Origin: Leptolyngbya subtilissima AS-A7
GTDB taxonomy: Bacteria > Cyanobacteriota > Cyanobacteriia > Phormidesmidales > Phormidesmidaceae
Direction: 5' to 3'
Length of the DNA stretch: 64,000 nucleotides
Assembly: GCF_039962255.1 (NCBI RefSeq)
Contig: NZ_JAMPKY010000005.1
Location: 1 to 64,000 of the forward strand
Shown: positions 52,401-59,289 of the stretch, piece by piece
Position numbering within the stretch: position 1 is the stretch's first letter
Layout of the letters: every line of letters starts with the position of its first letter
The notes under the pieces: generated by a model
What the model was told of the DNA's origin: nothing
Databases searched by the model: none
What the model saw: the letters and a program-made list of their open reading frames with translations, nothing else
Made by a program: the position numbers and the translations under genes

Positions 52401-52845
52401 CCACCGCCTCTTCATCCCCTCGGATGCCCCCGCTACCCCCTCACCCACTACCCCATCACCCGTCACTACATCACCGTCTCCCGCGCCGCCGCCTCCCGCC
52501 CTTGACTCCGAGAACTTAGTCAAATACGCCAAGCTAGTCGAGACCTGCTACCGGCGCGGCAATCCCTCGCCCACGGAGCTAGAACTGCTGGAAAAATTCC
52601 GGGTAAAGTACAGGGTCTCGGTGGCCGATGCCAATGCGATCGCCGCCCAATACCAGCCCCAAAACACCATCGAGCAAGCCGCAGCCGAATACGGGTTGAT
52701 GTTCCGCGCCTTCCTCGACAACGACGGCGAAGTTGACCTAGAAGAGCAGGCCCAACTGCTCGACCTCCAAGAAGAACTGGGTCTCACCAACGAGCAGGTT
52801 GCCACCATCGAAGACAACGTGCGCGCTGAAATGAACAGACCGTAG
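49486..52845 (+). CDS. Tubulin/FtsZ-like GTPase (Tubulin_2 type), 1119 residues
   Basis: The N-terminal 350 residues look like a divergent tubulin-superfamily GTPase. A first-loop nucleotide motif IIGVGGTGKE (12-21) parallels the FtsZ T1 loop, SGAGQIRALGR (111-121) parallels T3, and SLSGGTGSGM (168-177) corresponds to the tubulin signature GGGTGTG. The middle (about 370-950) is long, charged and helical with coiled-coil character (QTLLKQIDDHAKQMMMLNRKKVIEDD spans about 525-550). A Pro/Ser/Thr linker (about 978-1007) leads to two short helical repeats (GNPSPTELELLEKFRVKYR and DNDGEVDLEEQAQLLDLQE), the second with an EF-hand-like acidic loop. This matches the large non-canonical FtsZ-like families proposed to remodel membranes, but no function is proven. 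The adjacent gene is a membrane-anchored binding protein. Confidence 0.85.
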   Translation: MSEYTGMTPTVIIGVGGTGKEILIKIRRMIVEQYGSLDALPIVSFLHIDTEQNAKVSEAQTVLKQDISLRPIEQVWAKVEDAKAILNKLSAYQYLDEWFPSELKGTDSILSGAGQIRALGRFAFSLNYPLIKDYFTKAKGRIVGHEKFMLDRWKVQLDKGINIFVVCSLSGGTGSGMVMDLAYNLRDWVPVSELPQTSAFLVLPGAFSGLGDRVIANAYAALMELNHYSRGDTRFDAQYSDSQSDRITSQSGLDVPFNFTYLVGNSNDKVTFPTLGDVLEMVAQNVFLDFSSGFSQYKKLVRDNVRKHWASPDALGYPQNFMSFGLSSIQFPVERVLNACSARLAAKLVDWWSNPTPAPAAMSDLIRTEILPGLFLAESEHDHQVIDSISMGDNKKPYAKEVADWVAGVRKRRNDLNIPFENLQRFISNEQEKYSPHFNDTGTDPKRWSDYFQKMWDNLSWLIPEKRKELRAAVYLMVEDRFRGPKFTRQFLEVLIEVFADFRSKFDQDRQKYWLPRERSAQNALQTLLKQIDDHAKQMMMLNRKKVIEDDFQGIMQALEQIYVSKVEVKARTLGVMLLDGLREEIDQLLVDLTAFETVLNNVQVELKDKERVYTRETGGLTVNGILLYDEKEIDAAYRKTVADQEETLCQTLSQQVLEELRVRLFDLYPYDALKTKDLYERLLGQAMDVFRRRSQLDISTARKFLEQYPTVEMQEAQIKTTFEKSEAFLRLSQEQKKLGWDDKLEKYQKLVGIQGGSKPTDPAVSALLPMIRKTSTVTDKEIRPLNDPYHIYFVQETGAFPLRLIEGMERMRSLYRAVSQADHNPLHTHQDYRQFGDVMPETSNERQARYNLMLANALGLVRREDNRVTGFAEVKFTYRDKLTGFDKTEVMGATWEEAEDFLLTDQNRRLAETLDNAIRAIGEEAATKPQKQALYTQVMTYLQQQEQTIQGGSDSDDYKRIQAAISNFVTTHRLFIPSDAPATPSPTTPSPVTTSPSPAPPPPALDSENLVKYAKLVETCYRRGNPSPTELELLEKFRVKYRVSVADANAIAAQYQPQNTIEQAAAEYGLMFRAFLDNDGEVDLEEQAQLLDLQEELGLTNEQVATIEDNVRAEMNRP

Positions 52846-52849
52846 GCAG

Positions 52850-53010
52850 AAAGTTTTGAGTTTTGAATGCTTAGTTTTGAGTTCTTGGCATGCTGTAATC
52901 CTAGGTTGGATGCAGTGCCAGCGTAACAACGCTTATAGGGATTATTGGGTTCCACGCCGTTTCACCCAACCTACCCGACTACTTCAACTCAAAACTTAAA
53001 ATTCAGAACT
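52850..53010. repeat. Repeat-rich spacer between the GTPase and sensor genes (MITE/REP-like)
   Basis: The spacer contains outer inverted segments GTTTTGAGTT and AACTCAAAAC (near 52870 and 52985), and inner TAGGTTGG (near 52902) facing CCAACCTA (near 52968). The inner end has a hairpin TTGGGT-N13-ACCCAA. Sequences of the form TTGGGTTCC...CACCCAACCTAC are a recurring type of cyanobacterial intergenic repeat, so this looks like a small non-autonomous element or REP cluster inserted between the two genes. Confidence 0.5.
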
Positions 53011-53054
53011 CCTCCTACCACCCATCCACTCCCTAACCCATCCACCCATTCGCC

Positions 53055-54626
53055 ATGACCGACAGCTTCAACCACGTCACCTGCCCCAAATGCGGCTACG
53101 AAGAAAACACCACCACGGCCCAGAAGTGCGAAATCTGCGGCCAACCTTTGAAAAAGAGCAAGTCTATTGCTCCCCTCATCGCCGGGGTTGGGGCGGTTAT
53201 CTTTCTAGCAGCGCTGGGCTTCACAGGATACAACGCCTTTGTGCGCAAAGATGCGCCGCAGGCTCCGGTTGCGGTGCCGACTACCCCCGCAGCCCCCGCA
53301 GATCCCGCCGCCGCTGACTCTGGCACAACCTCTACTGCTGCTACCCCGACGACCACCCTAGGCCAGCCCGCTAATGTGGCTAATGCGCTGAGCTGGGGCG
53401 ATCGCATCCTCTTTACCGATACCTCTAATGCCGATATGCAGGCGGGGGCTGCTGCCTACGCCTCGGGTGACTATGCCACGGCCGCTGCACGCTTCGAGGC
53501 GGCCCGCAACGCTGTTCGCAACGACCCCGAAGCATTGATCTACCTCAACAATGCTCGGATTGGGGCTAATCCTGCCTTGGGCATCGCTGCGGTGGTGCCC
53601 ATTGGCGATAGCCCCAACACCGCCCGCGAGCTGCTGCGGGGGGTAGCCCAAGCCCAAGATGAGGCGATCAAGGCCGGCACCCCCGTGAAGGTGCTGATTG
53701 CTAACGACCAGAACAATGCCGGTCAGGCTGCCGCGATCGCCAACGCTCTAGTTCAAGACCCCGATGTTGTCGGCGTCATCGGCCACGGCACCAGCACTAC
53801 CACCTTGGCGGCCGCGCCCGTTTACCAACAAGGGCAGCTGCCGATGATCTCTCCCACCAGCACCACTACAGAGCTGACCACAGTGCCCAAAGAGGGCGGC
53901 AATTTTGTGTTTCGGGTGATTCCCAGTGATCAGTTCACGGGCACCACCCTGGCCCGCCACATGCTCACCCTGGGCAAGAGCAAACCCATCGTTTACTACA
54001 ACTCCCAAAGCTCCTACAGCAAGTCGCTGCAAGATGCGTTCTCCACCACCCTAGGCCTAGAAGGGGGACAGGTGGTCAAACTGGTTGATCTGTCCCAGGG
54101 CAATCCAACGACGGAGCTGCAGGGCAGTGGGGCCGATGCCGTGGTGCTGCTGCCCGACTCGGCCACCTTTGATGCGGCGATCGCCGTCGCCCAGCTCAAC
54201 AATGGCCAGCTGCCGGTGCTAGCTGGCGATGCTTTCTACCGCATTGATGCCCTGGAAAAGGGCGGGGCTAGCCTGACGGGCACCGTAGTCACCGTCCCCT
54301 GGCATCCACTCAAATCGGCCCCACCTTTTGCCCAGACCGCCTCTGGCCTCTGGGGCGGCGATGTTAACTGGCGCACGGCCCTCAGCTACGACGCGTTTCA
54401 GGTCTTGAGTTCAGCCCGCACTGTAGGAAACGTGGCTCCCGACAGCGGTACCTCAGGGCGAGCTGCGCTCGGTCAGGCTTTGGCCACCCAAGGGTTTTCT
54501 GCCAATGGATCAACAGGAACAATTAACTTTTTGCCGTCGGGCGATCGCAACACCACCGTCCTGCTAGTCGAGGTTAAACCCGGTACCCGCTCGGGCACCG
54601 GCTTCGACTTCGTGCCTCTGCCGTAA
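53055..54626 (+). CDS. Zinc-ribbon / single-span / periplasmic ABC-type substrate-binding protein
   Basis: The protein has 523 residues. A four-cysteine zinc ribbon (Cys10, Cys13, Cys25, Cys28; CPKCG and CEICG) is followed by KKSKS and one membrane span (about 39-62, APLIAGVGAVIFLAALGFTGYNAF). An Ala/Pro/Thr linker (about 68-105), a short TPR-like helical segment (SGDYATAAARFEAARNAVR) and a branched-amino-acid-type periplasmic binding domain (about 175-523; AAVVPIGDSPNTARELLRG, DVVGVIGHGTSTTTLAAAPVY, PIVYYNSQSSYSKSLQDAF) follow. The layout puts the zinc ribbon in the cytoplasm and the binding domain outside. No permease or ATPase gene is near, so it is likely a receptor, not a transport component. 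It is 209 bp downstream of the tubulin-like gene. Confidence 0.85.
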   Translation: MTDSFNHVTCPKCGYEENTTTAQKCEICGQPLKKSKSIAPLIAGVGAVIFLAALGFTGYNAFVRKDAPQAPVAVPTTPAAPADPAAADSGTTSTAATPTTTLGQPANVANALSWGDRILFTDTSNADMQAGAAAYASGDYATAAARFEAARNAVRNDPEALIYLNNARIGANPALGIAAVVPIGDSPNTARELLRGVAQAQDEAIKAGTPVKVLIANDQNNAGQAAAIANALVQDPDVVGVIGHGTSTTTLAAAPVYQQGQLPMISPTSTTTELTTVPKEGGNFVFRVIPSDQFTGTTLARHMLTLGKSKPIVYYNSQSSYSKSLQDAFSTTLGLEGGQVVKLVDLSQGNPTTELQGSGADAVVLLPDSATFDAAIAVAQLNNGQLPVLAGDAFYRIDALEKGGASLTGTVVTVPWHPLKSAPPFAQTASGLWGGDVNWRTALSYDAFQVLSSARTVGNVAPDSGTSGRAALGQALATQGFSANGSTGTINFLPSGDRNTTVLLVEVKPGTRSGTGFDFVPLP

Positions 54627-54751
54627 GGGAGTAGGAAGTAGATGAACTTGAGAAATATTGAACCCCTTACCCATCTACCCCTCAAAGCTGCCGCGCCGCG
54701 CCCGCATACGTAAAGATTCTCTGGGTAACCTGCCGTCTCTGGCCTTCGGCT

Positions 54752-54898
54752 CTAAATCGGCTGCCCTGTTCCTAAAACTAGCCGGCTGAGCAGGGCTGGA
54801 TCTTTCCAATACAGGTAAGCAATCCCTAAGAGCAGGAGTAGCGTTGCTGCCAAAAGCCATAGGGGCCAGCGGAGCTGAGCGTTGGGAGGCATGCCCAT
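54752..54898 (-). CDS. Small single-span membrane protein (48 residues)
   Basis: From ATG 54898, with GAGG 6 bases upstream, the frame encodes MGMPPNAQLRWPLWLLAATL and a continuing hydrophobic stretch (LLLLGIAYLYWKDPALLSR). The longer open frame begins at 54979 but has no ribosome binding site. It looks like a small membrane protein of the kind found in cyanobacterial thylakoid or plasma membrane complexes. I do not recognise a family. Confidence 0.5.
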   Translation of the reverse strand: MGMPPNAQLRWPLWLLAATLLLLLGIAYLYWKDPALLSRLVLGTGQPI

Positions 54899-55067
54899 AA
54901 CAACCTCATATCGCGTTTTGCTAACTCTACCTTGGTCTAGAGCAGCCCCAAGGACGTTCTCTACACAATGGCTCAACAACGGCGCGGGCGCAGGTTGTTA
55001 CAATTTTTAAGGGCTTTTGAAAATGAATTTTGCCCTAACGCTGACGTTATGAGGCTCAAGCAAGATA

Positions 55068-55271
55068 ATGGCGATTAATTGCGCAGTAGACTGTAAAGAC
55101 GGCTGTGTGCTGGGGAACGACTGCCCCAACCTGAAGTACACTGCCGAAGCGACAAAATTTATTTCTGACACCTCCCTTGATGAGATGCTTGAAATGGCCG
55201 ATGAGGCCGTGCGACGCAGAATGATGGAGCGCGCCTCTCAGCCGCCTAAATGGGTAATGCCGGAGGATTAG
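55068..55271 (+). CDS. Small Cys-containing cyanobacterial hypothetical protein (67 residues)
   Basis: The sequence begins MAINCAVDCKDGCVLGNDCPN, with four cysteines in the first 19 residues, then a helical middle (DTSLDEMLEMADEAVRRRMM) and a conserved-looking end (PPKWVMPED). My impression is that this short family recurs in cyanobacteria with the same CxxxCxxGCxxGxxCP pattern and PPKWV(I/M)PED tail. The cysteines could bind a metal or an iron-sulfur cluster. A GAGG lies about 13 bases before the ATG. Function is unknown. Confidence 0.75.
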   Translation: MAINCAVDCKDGCVLGNDCPNLKYTAEATKFISDTSLDEMLEMADEAVRRRMMERASQPPKWVMPED

Positions 55272-55388
55272 ACGACTCTAACAGGCTAGTTTGCGATCGC
55301 CCCATACTGGTCACAAGGTAGCCCTGTGCTATCGTGTGACAAGCAAGTTGTTAGTTGCATTACCGGCTTGGCTTAGTCCTTAGTTGAG

Positions 55389-55438
55389 TACATCTCCTTG
55401 ATAACTTTCTACTTTTTCTCTCTCTATTTGGAGATGTA
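55389..55438 (+). promoter_or_regulatory. Leader stem enclosing the ribosome binding site of the RRM gene
   Basis: TACATCTCC (55389-55397) is exactly complementary to GGAGATGTA (55430-55438), with a 32-base, pyrimidine-rich loop. The GGAG at 55430 is the Shine-Dalgarno of the RRM protein (ATG 55442, 8-base spacing). Folding would hide the ribosome binding site. Cyanobacterial rbp genes are known to be cold-responsive, so the stem is a candidate post-transcriptional switch. Confidence 0.6.
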
Positions 55439-55441
55439 TCC

Positions 55442-55744
55442 ATGTCGATTTATGTAGGGAATTTGGCCTTCAGCGCCACCCAAGACCAGATCACCGAGGT
55501 CTTTGCTGAATACGGTGCTGTTAGCCGGGTTAGCCTGCCCACCGATCGTGAGACCGGTCGTCCTCGTGGTTTTGCCTTCGTCGAAATGGAAAGCGAAGCC
55601 GACGAAGACAAAGCCATCGAGGCCCTCGATGGTGCTGAGTGGATGGGCCGCGACCTCAAGGTCAACAAAGCTCGCCCCAGAGAGTCGCGTGGCGGCGGTG
55701 GTGGCGGTGGCGGCGGTGGCTGGAACAATAGCCGCGGTCGCTAG
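55442..55744 (+). CDS. RRM-domain RNA-binding protein (cyanobacterial Rbp)
   Basis: This 100-residue protein has a single RNA-recognition motif: RNP2 IYVGNL (residues 3-8) and RNP1 RGFAFVEM (42-49). The C-terminal tail (79-100) is Gly/Arg-rich with a long glycine run (RESRGGGGGGG) and ends NNSRGR. This fits the type I Rbp proteins of cyanobacteria, several of which are induced by cold and bind RNA. Adjacent rpsU is the usual neighbour of this family. The leader can form a stem over the ribosome binding site, suggesting post-transcriptional control. Confidence 0.95.
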   Translation: MSIYVGNLAFSATQDQITEVFAEYGAVSRVSLPTDRETGRPRGFAFVEMESEADEDKAIEALDGAEWMGRDLKVNKARPRESRGGGGGGGGGGWNNSRGR

Positions 55745-55751
55745 ATAACTG

Positions 55752-55778
55752 GGTATGGCCAAAGCTCTTGGCCATACC
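55752..55778 (+). other. Stem-loop between the RRM gene and rpsU
   Basis: GGTATGGCCAA and TTGGCCATACC form a perfect 11-bp stem with a 5-base loop just 8 bp after the RRM stop. No T-run follows, so partial read-through to rpsU (112 bp later) is likely. A second hairpin TATCGC/GCGATA sits at 55805-55821. Confidence 0.6.
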
Positions 55779-55890
55779 TTAGCCTACGGGCTTTCGAAGT
55801 GAGGTATCGCGCTCAGCGATATCCAGTGGTTTTAGGCTGACGCTACTAGAGCGCTGCTTTACCCGCGTTAGCAAATTTTTAGGAGAACTA

Positions 55891-56079
55891 ATGGCCCAGG
55901 TTGTATTGGGAGAAGACGAAAACATTGAATCGGCCCTACGACGCTTTAAGCGAAAGGTTGCCCGGGCCGGCATTTTTTCGGATATGCGAAAAAATCGCCA
56001 CTTTGAAACCCCGATTGAAAAGAAAAAGCGCAAGACCATCGCTCGCCAGAAGCAGCGACGTTGGGGTTCAAAGCGCTAA
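55891..56079 (+). CDS. rpsU: 30S ribosomal protein S21
   Basis: This 62-residue very basic protein is the last small-subunit protein to assemble and lies near the mRNA exit. The family sequence is clear: [20 protein letters not shown], then [20 protein letters not shown] and a basic tail [11 protein letters not shown] clear AGGAG ribosome binding site precedes ATG 55891. It follows the RRM gene; in cyanobacteria the two are often adjacent. It converges with bioF, only a few bases from its stop. Confidence 0.97.
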   Translation: MAQVVLGEDENIESALRRFKRKVARAGIFSDMRKNRHFETPIEKKKRKTIARQKQRRWGSKR

Positions 56080-56083
56080 ACGC

Positions 56084-57277
56084 TCAACCCTGATTCAGAG
56101 TCTGTAGTCCAGTGATCAGCTGATGCAGGTGATAGGGCTTATGGGTAGCCATAACCGTAATTCGTAGTCGGCTTGTGGGCACTGTGGGCGGGCGTACTGC
56201 TGCCACCCATAGCCCAGCTGACTGTAGGTGTTGGTTAGCCGTCAGAATTGCCTCTGCTGACGCACCCTCTAGGCAAATAATGGGCGAAGCCGAAGGCAAT
56301 CGCCGCAGCCCAAAGGGAGCTGCTGCTGGCTCTGTCAAGATTTGATCAATTTGTTGAATCAAGTGATTCACCTGGTGCCAGAGCATTTCGCGGCGCCAGG
56401 TTTCTTGCTGAATAATTTTCACTGCCGCTAGGGCCGCCGCTGTATCCGCTGGCGATAGACCCGTAGTGTAAATCCAACTGGGGGCGCGGTTGCGGAGGAA
56501 GTCAATGAGTACAGCAGACCCGGCTACATTGCCCCCTAGGCTGCCCAGAGCCTTACTGAGAGTACCGACTGTGACTAAGGGGCGTCCGGTACATCCTAGG
56601 TGCTCTACGGCCCCCGAGCCGCACTTGCCAAAAACTCCTGTGCCATGGGCCTCATCCACCAGCACCATCGCGTGGTAGTTCTCCGCTAGGTCAAGAATGG
56701 CCGCCAGCGGGCACAGGTCGCCATCCATACTAAATACACTGTCGGTGGTAATCAAACAGCGGCGATGGCGATCGCGATACAGCTTCAGCAATTCCTCCAG
56801 GTGGGCAACGTCACCATGGCGGTAGTCTAGGGCGGTGGCACCGCTAACTTTGCCCCCTGACTTGAGGCTGGAGTGGTTGTACTCGTCGCCTAAGATCAGG
56901 TCTGGGCTACCGACTAGGGCCGCGATCGCCCCCATGTTGGCCAGATAGCCCGAGCTAAAGACAATCGCATCTTCAGTGCCCTTGAGAGCAGCGATCGCCT
57001 GCTCTAGCTCCCTATGCAACTCCCGGTGGCCGCTGAGCAATCGGGAGCCGGTGCTGCCAGTGCCGTAGGTCTGAATGGCGGCGATCGCCGCCTCCGCCAG
57101 CCGAGGATCGCTGGCTAGTCCCAGATAGTCGTTGCTGGCAAAGTTGATTAGAGTTTGCCCCTGCCGCTGCACCACGGCCCCGGTCATGCCATCGACAGCC
57201 GCTACGGTTCGATAGCGGTGGGCGCGGTGCAGGGCTGCCAAAGATTTATCTAGCCAAACGTAGGGGTCGGTACCCAT
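56084..57277 (-). CDS. bioF: 8-amino-7-oxononanoate synthase
   Basis: This 397-residue PLP-dependent alpha-oxoamine synthase condenses pimeloyl-CoA/ACP with alanine in biotin synthesis. Family blocks: NFASNDYLGLA near residue 46, STGSRLLSGHRELH, DEAHGTGVFG (Asp that contacts the PLP ring and following), and TLSKALGSLGG with the Schiff-base lysine. The start MGTDPYVWLDKSL is at 57277. It follows the GST gene by 10 bp on the same strand, so the TetR-GST-bioF genes may form one transcript, although a functional link is not evident. bioB is separate at 22862. Confidence 0.96.
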   Translation of the reverse strand: MGTDPYVWLDKSLAALHRAHRYRTVAAVDGMTGAVVQRQGQTLINFASNDYLGLASDPRLAEAAIAAIQTYGTGSTGSRLLSGHRELHRELEQAIAALKGTEDAIVFSSGYLANMGAIAALVGSPDLILGDEYNHSSLKSGGKVSGATALDYRHGDVAHLEELLKLYRDRHRRCLITTDSVFSMDGDLCPLAAILDLAENYHAMVLVDEAHGTGVFGKCGSGAVEHLGCTGRPLVTVGTLSKALGSLGGNVAGSAVLIDFLRNRAPSWIYTTGLSPADTAAALAAVKIIQQETWRREMLWHQVNHLIQQIDQILTEPAAAPFGLRRLPSASPIICLEGASAEAILTANQHLQSAGLWVAAVRPPTVPTSRLRITVMATHKPYHLHQLITGLQTLNQG

Positions 57278-57287
57278 AGACGAGCGA

Positions 57288-57995
57288 TTACATCGTTAGA
57301 CTTTGCTGCGATAGTGCGGTCATGCGCTGATGGCGACGGCGCTGCCAAATTTTAGGAATGACGCGCATACGGCGTTTGAAGGTGTTCCACTCCTCCGCAC
57401 TCAGCGCAATCTGCTGCCACGCTGGTCGAGCGAGCAGCCGTTTAGACCAGTGACTCAATCGAGGATAATCGGCCAGCGCCACTCCCAGATCCGGTACCCT
57501 GTGAACTACAGTTCCAGCAACGACTTCTGCCAGCGTAAATTGCTCGCCCGCGAAATAGCAGCCGTCACCCAGCAAATTTTCCAGAAAACTCAGCGTATTC
57601 CTGACCCGTAGCTGAGCATATTCTATTTCAGCCGATTTTTGGTCCGAGCGCTCGTTGTCAATCAGCAGCTTAAAGACCCCCGGCAGCAGTTCGTTAAGCG
57701 TCAGCATCTGCACCATGCGAACCCTAGCTAAAGCCGTTGCATCCCTGGGCAACAACGCCATATCGGGATAGCGAGCTTCTAAATAATCCAAAATCGCCAT
57801 CGACTCAATAACGCGTAAATCACCATCTTCCAAAACCGGCACATGGCCCAAGGGATTAACAGCCAAAAACTCAGGCTCAAACTGCTTGCCGCTCAAGTCA
57901 ACTGGTGCCAACTCAAAGGGCAATTGCTTTTCAATCAAAGCGAGCCACACCGGGCGGGCGTAGACGGATGGCCGGGCGTAGTAAAGCTTCAGCAT
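57288..57995 (-). CDS. Glutathione S-transferase family protein
   Basis: This 235-residue protein has an N-terminal thioredoxin-fold domain (LYYARPSVYARPVWLALIEK, VNPLGHVPVLEDGDLRVIESMAI with the cis-Pro and the ES glutathione-contact pair) and a helical C-terminal domain (about 90-210). The residue following the first strand is Ser/Tyr rather than the Cys of omega-class enzymes, compatible with conjugating activity. A basic C-terminal extension (KRRMRVIPKIWQRRRHQRM) is unusual. It is 61 bp downstream of a TetR regulator gene, and a perfect palindrome lies between them, indicating repression by that regulator. Confidence 0.9.
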   Translation of the reverse strand: MLKLYYARPSVYARPVWLALIEKQLPFELAPVDLSGKQFEPEFLAVNPLGHVPVLEDGDLRVIESMAILDYLEARYPDMALLPRDATALARVRMVQMLTLNELLPGVFKLLIDNERSDQKSAEIEYAQLRVRNTLSFLENLLGDGCYFAGEQFTLAEVVAGTVVHRVPDLGVALADYPRLSHWSKRLLARPAWQQIALSAEEWNTFKRRMRVIPKIWQRRRHQRMTALSQQSLTM

Positions 57996-58024
57996 GGGTA
58001 CAGTTCCTTAATGAGAATAAGAAA

Positions 58025-58038
58025 AGACCGATCGGTCT
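58025..58038. promoter_or_regulatory. TetR operator: perfect 14-bp palindrome
   Basis: AGACCGATCGGTCT lies 30 bp upstream of the GST start, between the GST and TetR genes. It matches, with one change, a copy directly upstream of the TetR start (58663). Paired near-identical palindromes flanking a TetR gene and its target indicate its operators. Confidence 0.75.
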
Positions 58039-58056
58039 GTTTGTGCGCAAAAAAAA

Positions 58057-58656
58057 TTAGCCGGGCGTGGCTAGCTGCTGTTGAACATAGGTTCTTAAAT
58101 GGGCTAGAGCTTGTTCTAAATAGGCGGGGTCGTCGTACAGCTTGCTGAGCATGATGCCTCCCTCAATGGTGGCGATCAAGATCGTAGCTACTGTGGCAGC
58201 ATCTACGGTGGGTTGCAGTTCACCACGGGCAACACCTTTGTCGACGATGCGTTCAATTAGCGATCGCCAGTTATTCATCGCCATCTGAGTTTGCTTTCGT
58301 AGTGCCGGGTGAGCATCATCACTCTCCACAGCTGTATTTAACAGCGGGCAGCCTCCTAGAATAGGGGGATCCTCCAAAAACCGTTCGTAGACGCTGAGAA
58401 TAGTCATCAACCTGTCTACAGCGTGGCGCTTGCCCTTGAGAGCCCCAATAAATCGCTGCTGGATGCGCTGAACTGCGAAGCCAAAGGCCTCTAAGGCCAG
58501 TTCATCTTTGCTGCGAAAGTGGTTATAAATTCCTCCCTTTTGTAAGCCTGTTACCCGCATCACATCAGACATCGACGCCCCAGCGTAGCCCTGCCGGTTA
58601 AACAGAGCTGCCGCCTGCTCGATGATATGCGCCTTGGTAACTTGAGCTTTTGACAT
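58057..58656 (-). CDS. TetR/AcrR family regulator (likely GST repressor)
   Basis: This 199-residue protein starts at ATG 58656; a TTG one codon earlier is not needed. The helix-turn-helix is near residues 28-50 (MSDVMRVTGLQKGGIYNHFRSKDELALEAF). The C-terminal ligand-binding domain (LEDPPILGGCPLLNTAVESDD with a Cys, and MNNWRSLIERIVDKGV) resembles the TetR_C_16/NemR-type regulators that sense electrophiles by cysteine chemistry. A matching palindrome 7 bp upstream of the start implies autoregulation, and a second copy controls the GST gene, consistent with a detoxification circuit. Confidence 0.93.
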   Translation of the reverse strand: MSKAQVTKAHIIEQAAALFNRQGYAGASMSDVMRVTGLQKGGIYNHFRSKDELALEAFGFAVQRIQQRFIGALKGKRHAVDRLMTILSVYERFLEDPPILGGCPLLNTAVESDDAHPALRKQTQMAMNNWRSLIERIVDKGVARGELQPTVDAATVATILIATIEGGIMLSKLYDDPAYLEQALAHLRTYVQQQLATPG

Positions 58657-58662
58657 CAAAAA

Positions 58663-58676
58663 AGACTGATCGGTCT
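58663..58676. promoter_or_regulatory. TetR autoregulatory operator
   Basis: AGACTGATCGGTCT is one substitution away from the palindrome at 58025. It lies 7-20 bp upstream of the TetR start codon, covering the likely ribosome binding site/promoter, so repressor binding should shut off its own gene. Confidence 0.7.
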
Positions 58677-58843
58677 GATTCAGGCTACCAGCAATTTTTT
58701 AAGAGAGCAAGGATCAGCTAGGCGTAGAGACAATAGCCCAAACACTGGGAAATTGCCATCCGAAGAGGTTTTTGTCTTCTTCTTGTCTGTATAGCTGTTG
58801 AGAGGTCGAGCGAGTTAACCCCAAGTAATTGCCTGAGGAATGC

Positions 58844-59266
58844 TTAATCTTGATGGATCCACTGTGGATTCCACACCACCTCCCAAAGGTGGCCGTCTGG
58901 GTCTTGAAAATATCCTCCGTAACCACCCCAAAACGTCTCCTGGGCAGGTTTAACGATAACTGCACCGGCGGCGGTTACCTGTTCCATGACGGCATCAACT
59001 TCTGCTCTAGAGCCTACGTTGTGCCCTAGGGTAAACTCCGTTGAGCTGGGCTTGCCTCGCGACAGCCCGGTGTCATAGGCGATACTCTCGCGGGGCCAAA
59101 GAGCAAGTCTGAGACCCGACTGAAGATCGATGAAGACAACGGCTCCAAACTCAAACTCCTGGCCTACGATCCCTGCTGTTGAGAGGCCTAGGCCATCTCG
59201 GTAAAAACGCAGCGATCGCTCCAAGTTATCCACGCCAAGGGTGATGACTGTAATGCGTGGTTGCAT
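58844..59266 (-). CDS. VOC family protein (glyoxalase/bleomycin-resistance fold)
   Basis: This 140-residue protein has two paired beta-alpha-beta-beta-beta modules. The family pattern begins ITVITLGVDNLERSLRFYRDGLGL, continues VFIDLQSGLRLALWPRESIA, and ends GGYFQDPDGHLWEVVWNP, with the Glu/His metal ligand set (the Glu of LWEVVWN). Such proteins bind a divalent metal and act as lyases, dioxygenases or antibiotic-binding proteins; the substrate is unknown. It is 23 bp after glgB on the same strand and probably co-transcribed. Confidence 0.92.
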   Translation of the reverse strand: MQPRITVITLGVDNLERSLRFYRDGLGLSTAGIVGQEFEFGAVVFIDLQSGLRLALWPRESIAYDTGLSRGKPSSTEFTLGHNVGSRAEVDAVMEQVTAAGAVIVKPAQETFWGGYGGYFQDPDGHLWEVVWNPQWIHQD

Positions 59267-59289
59267 GGCGCCTTCGAGCTAACCCTCGG

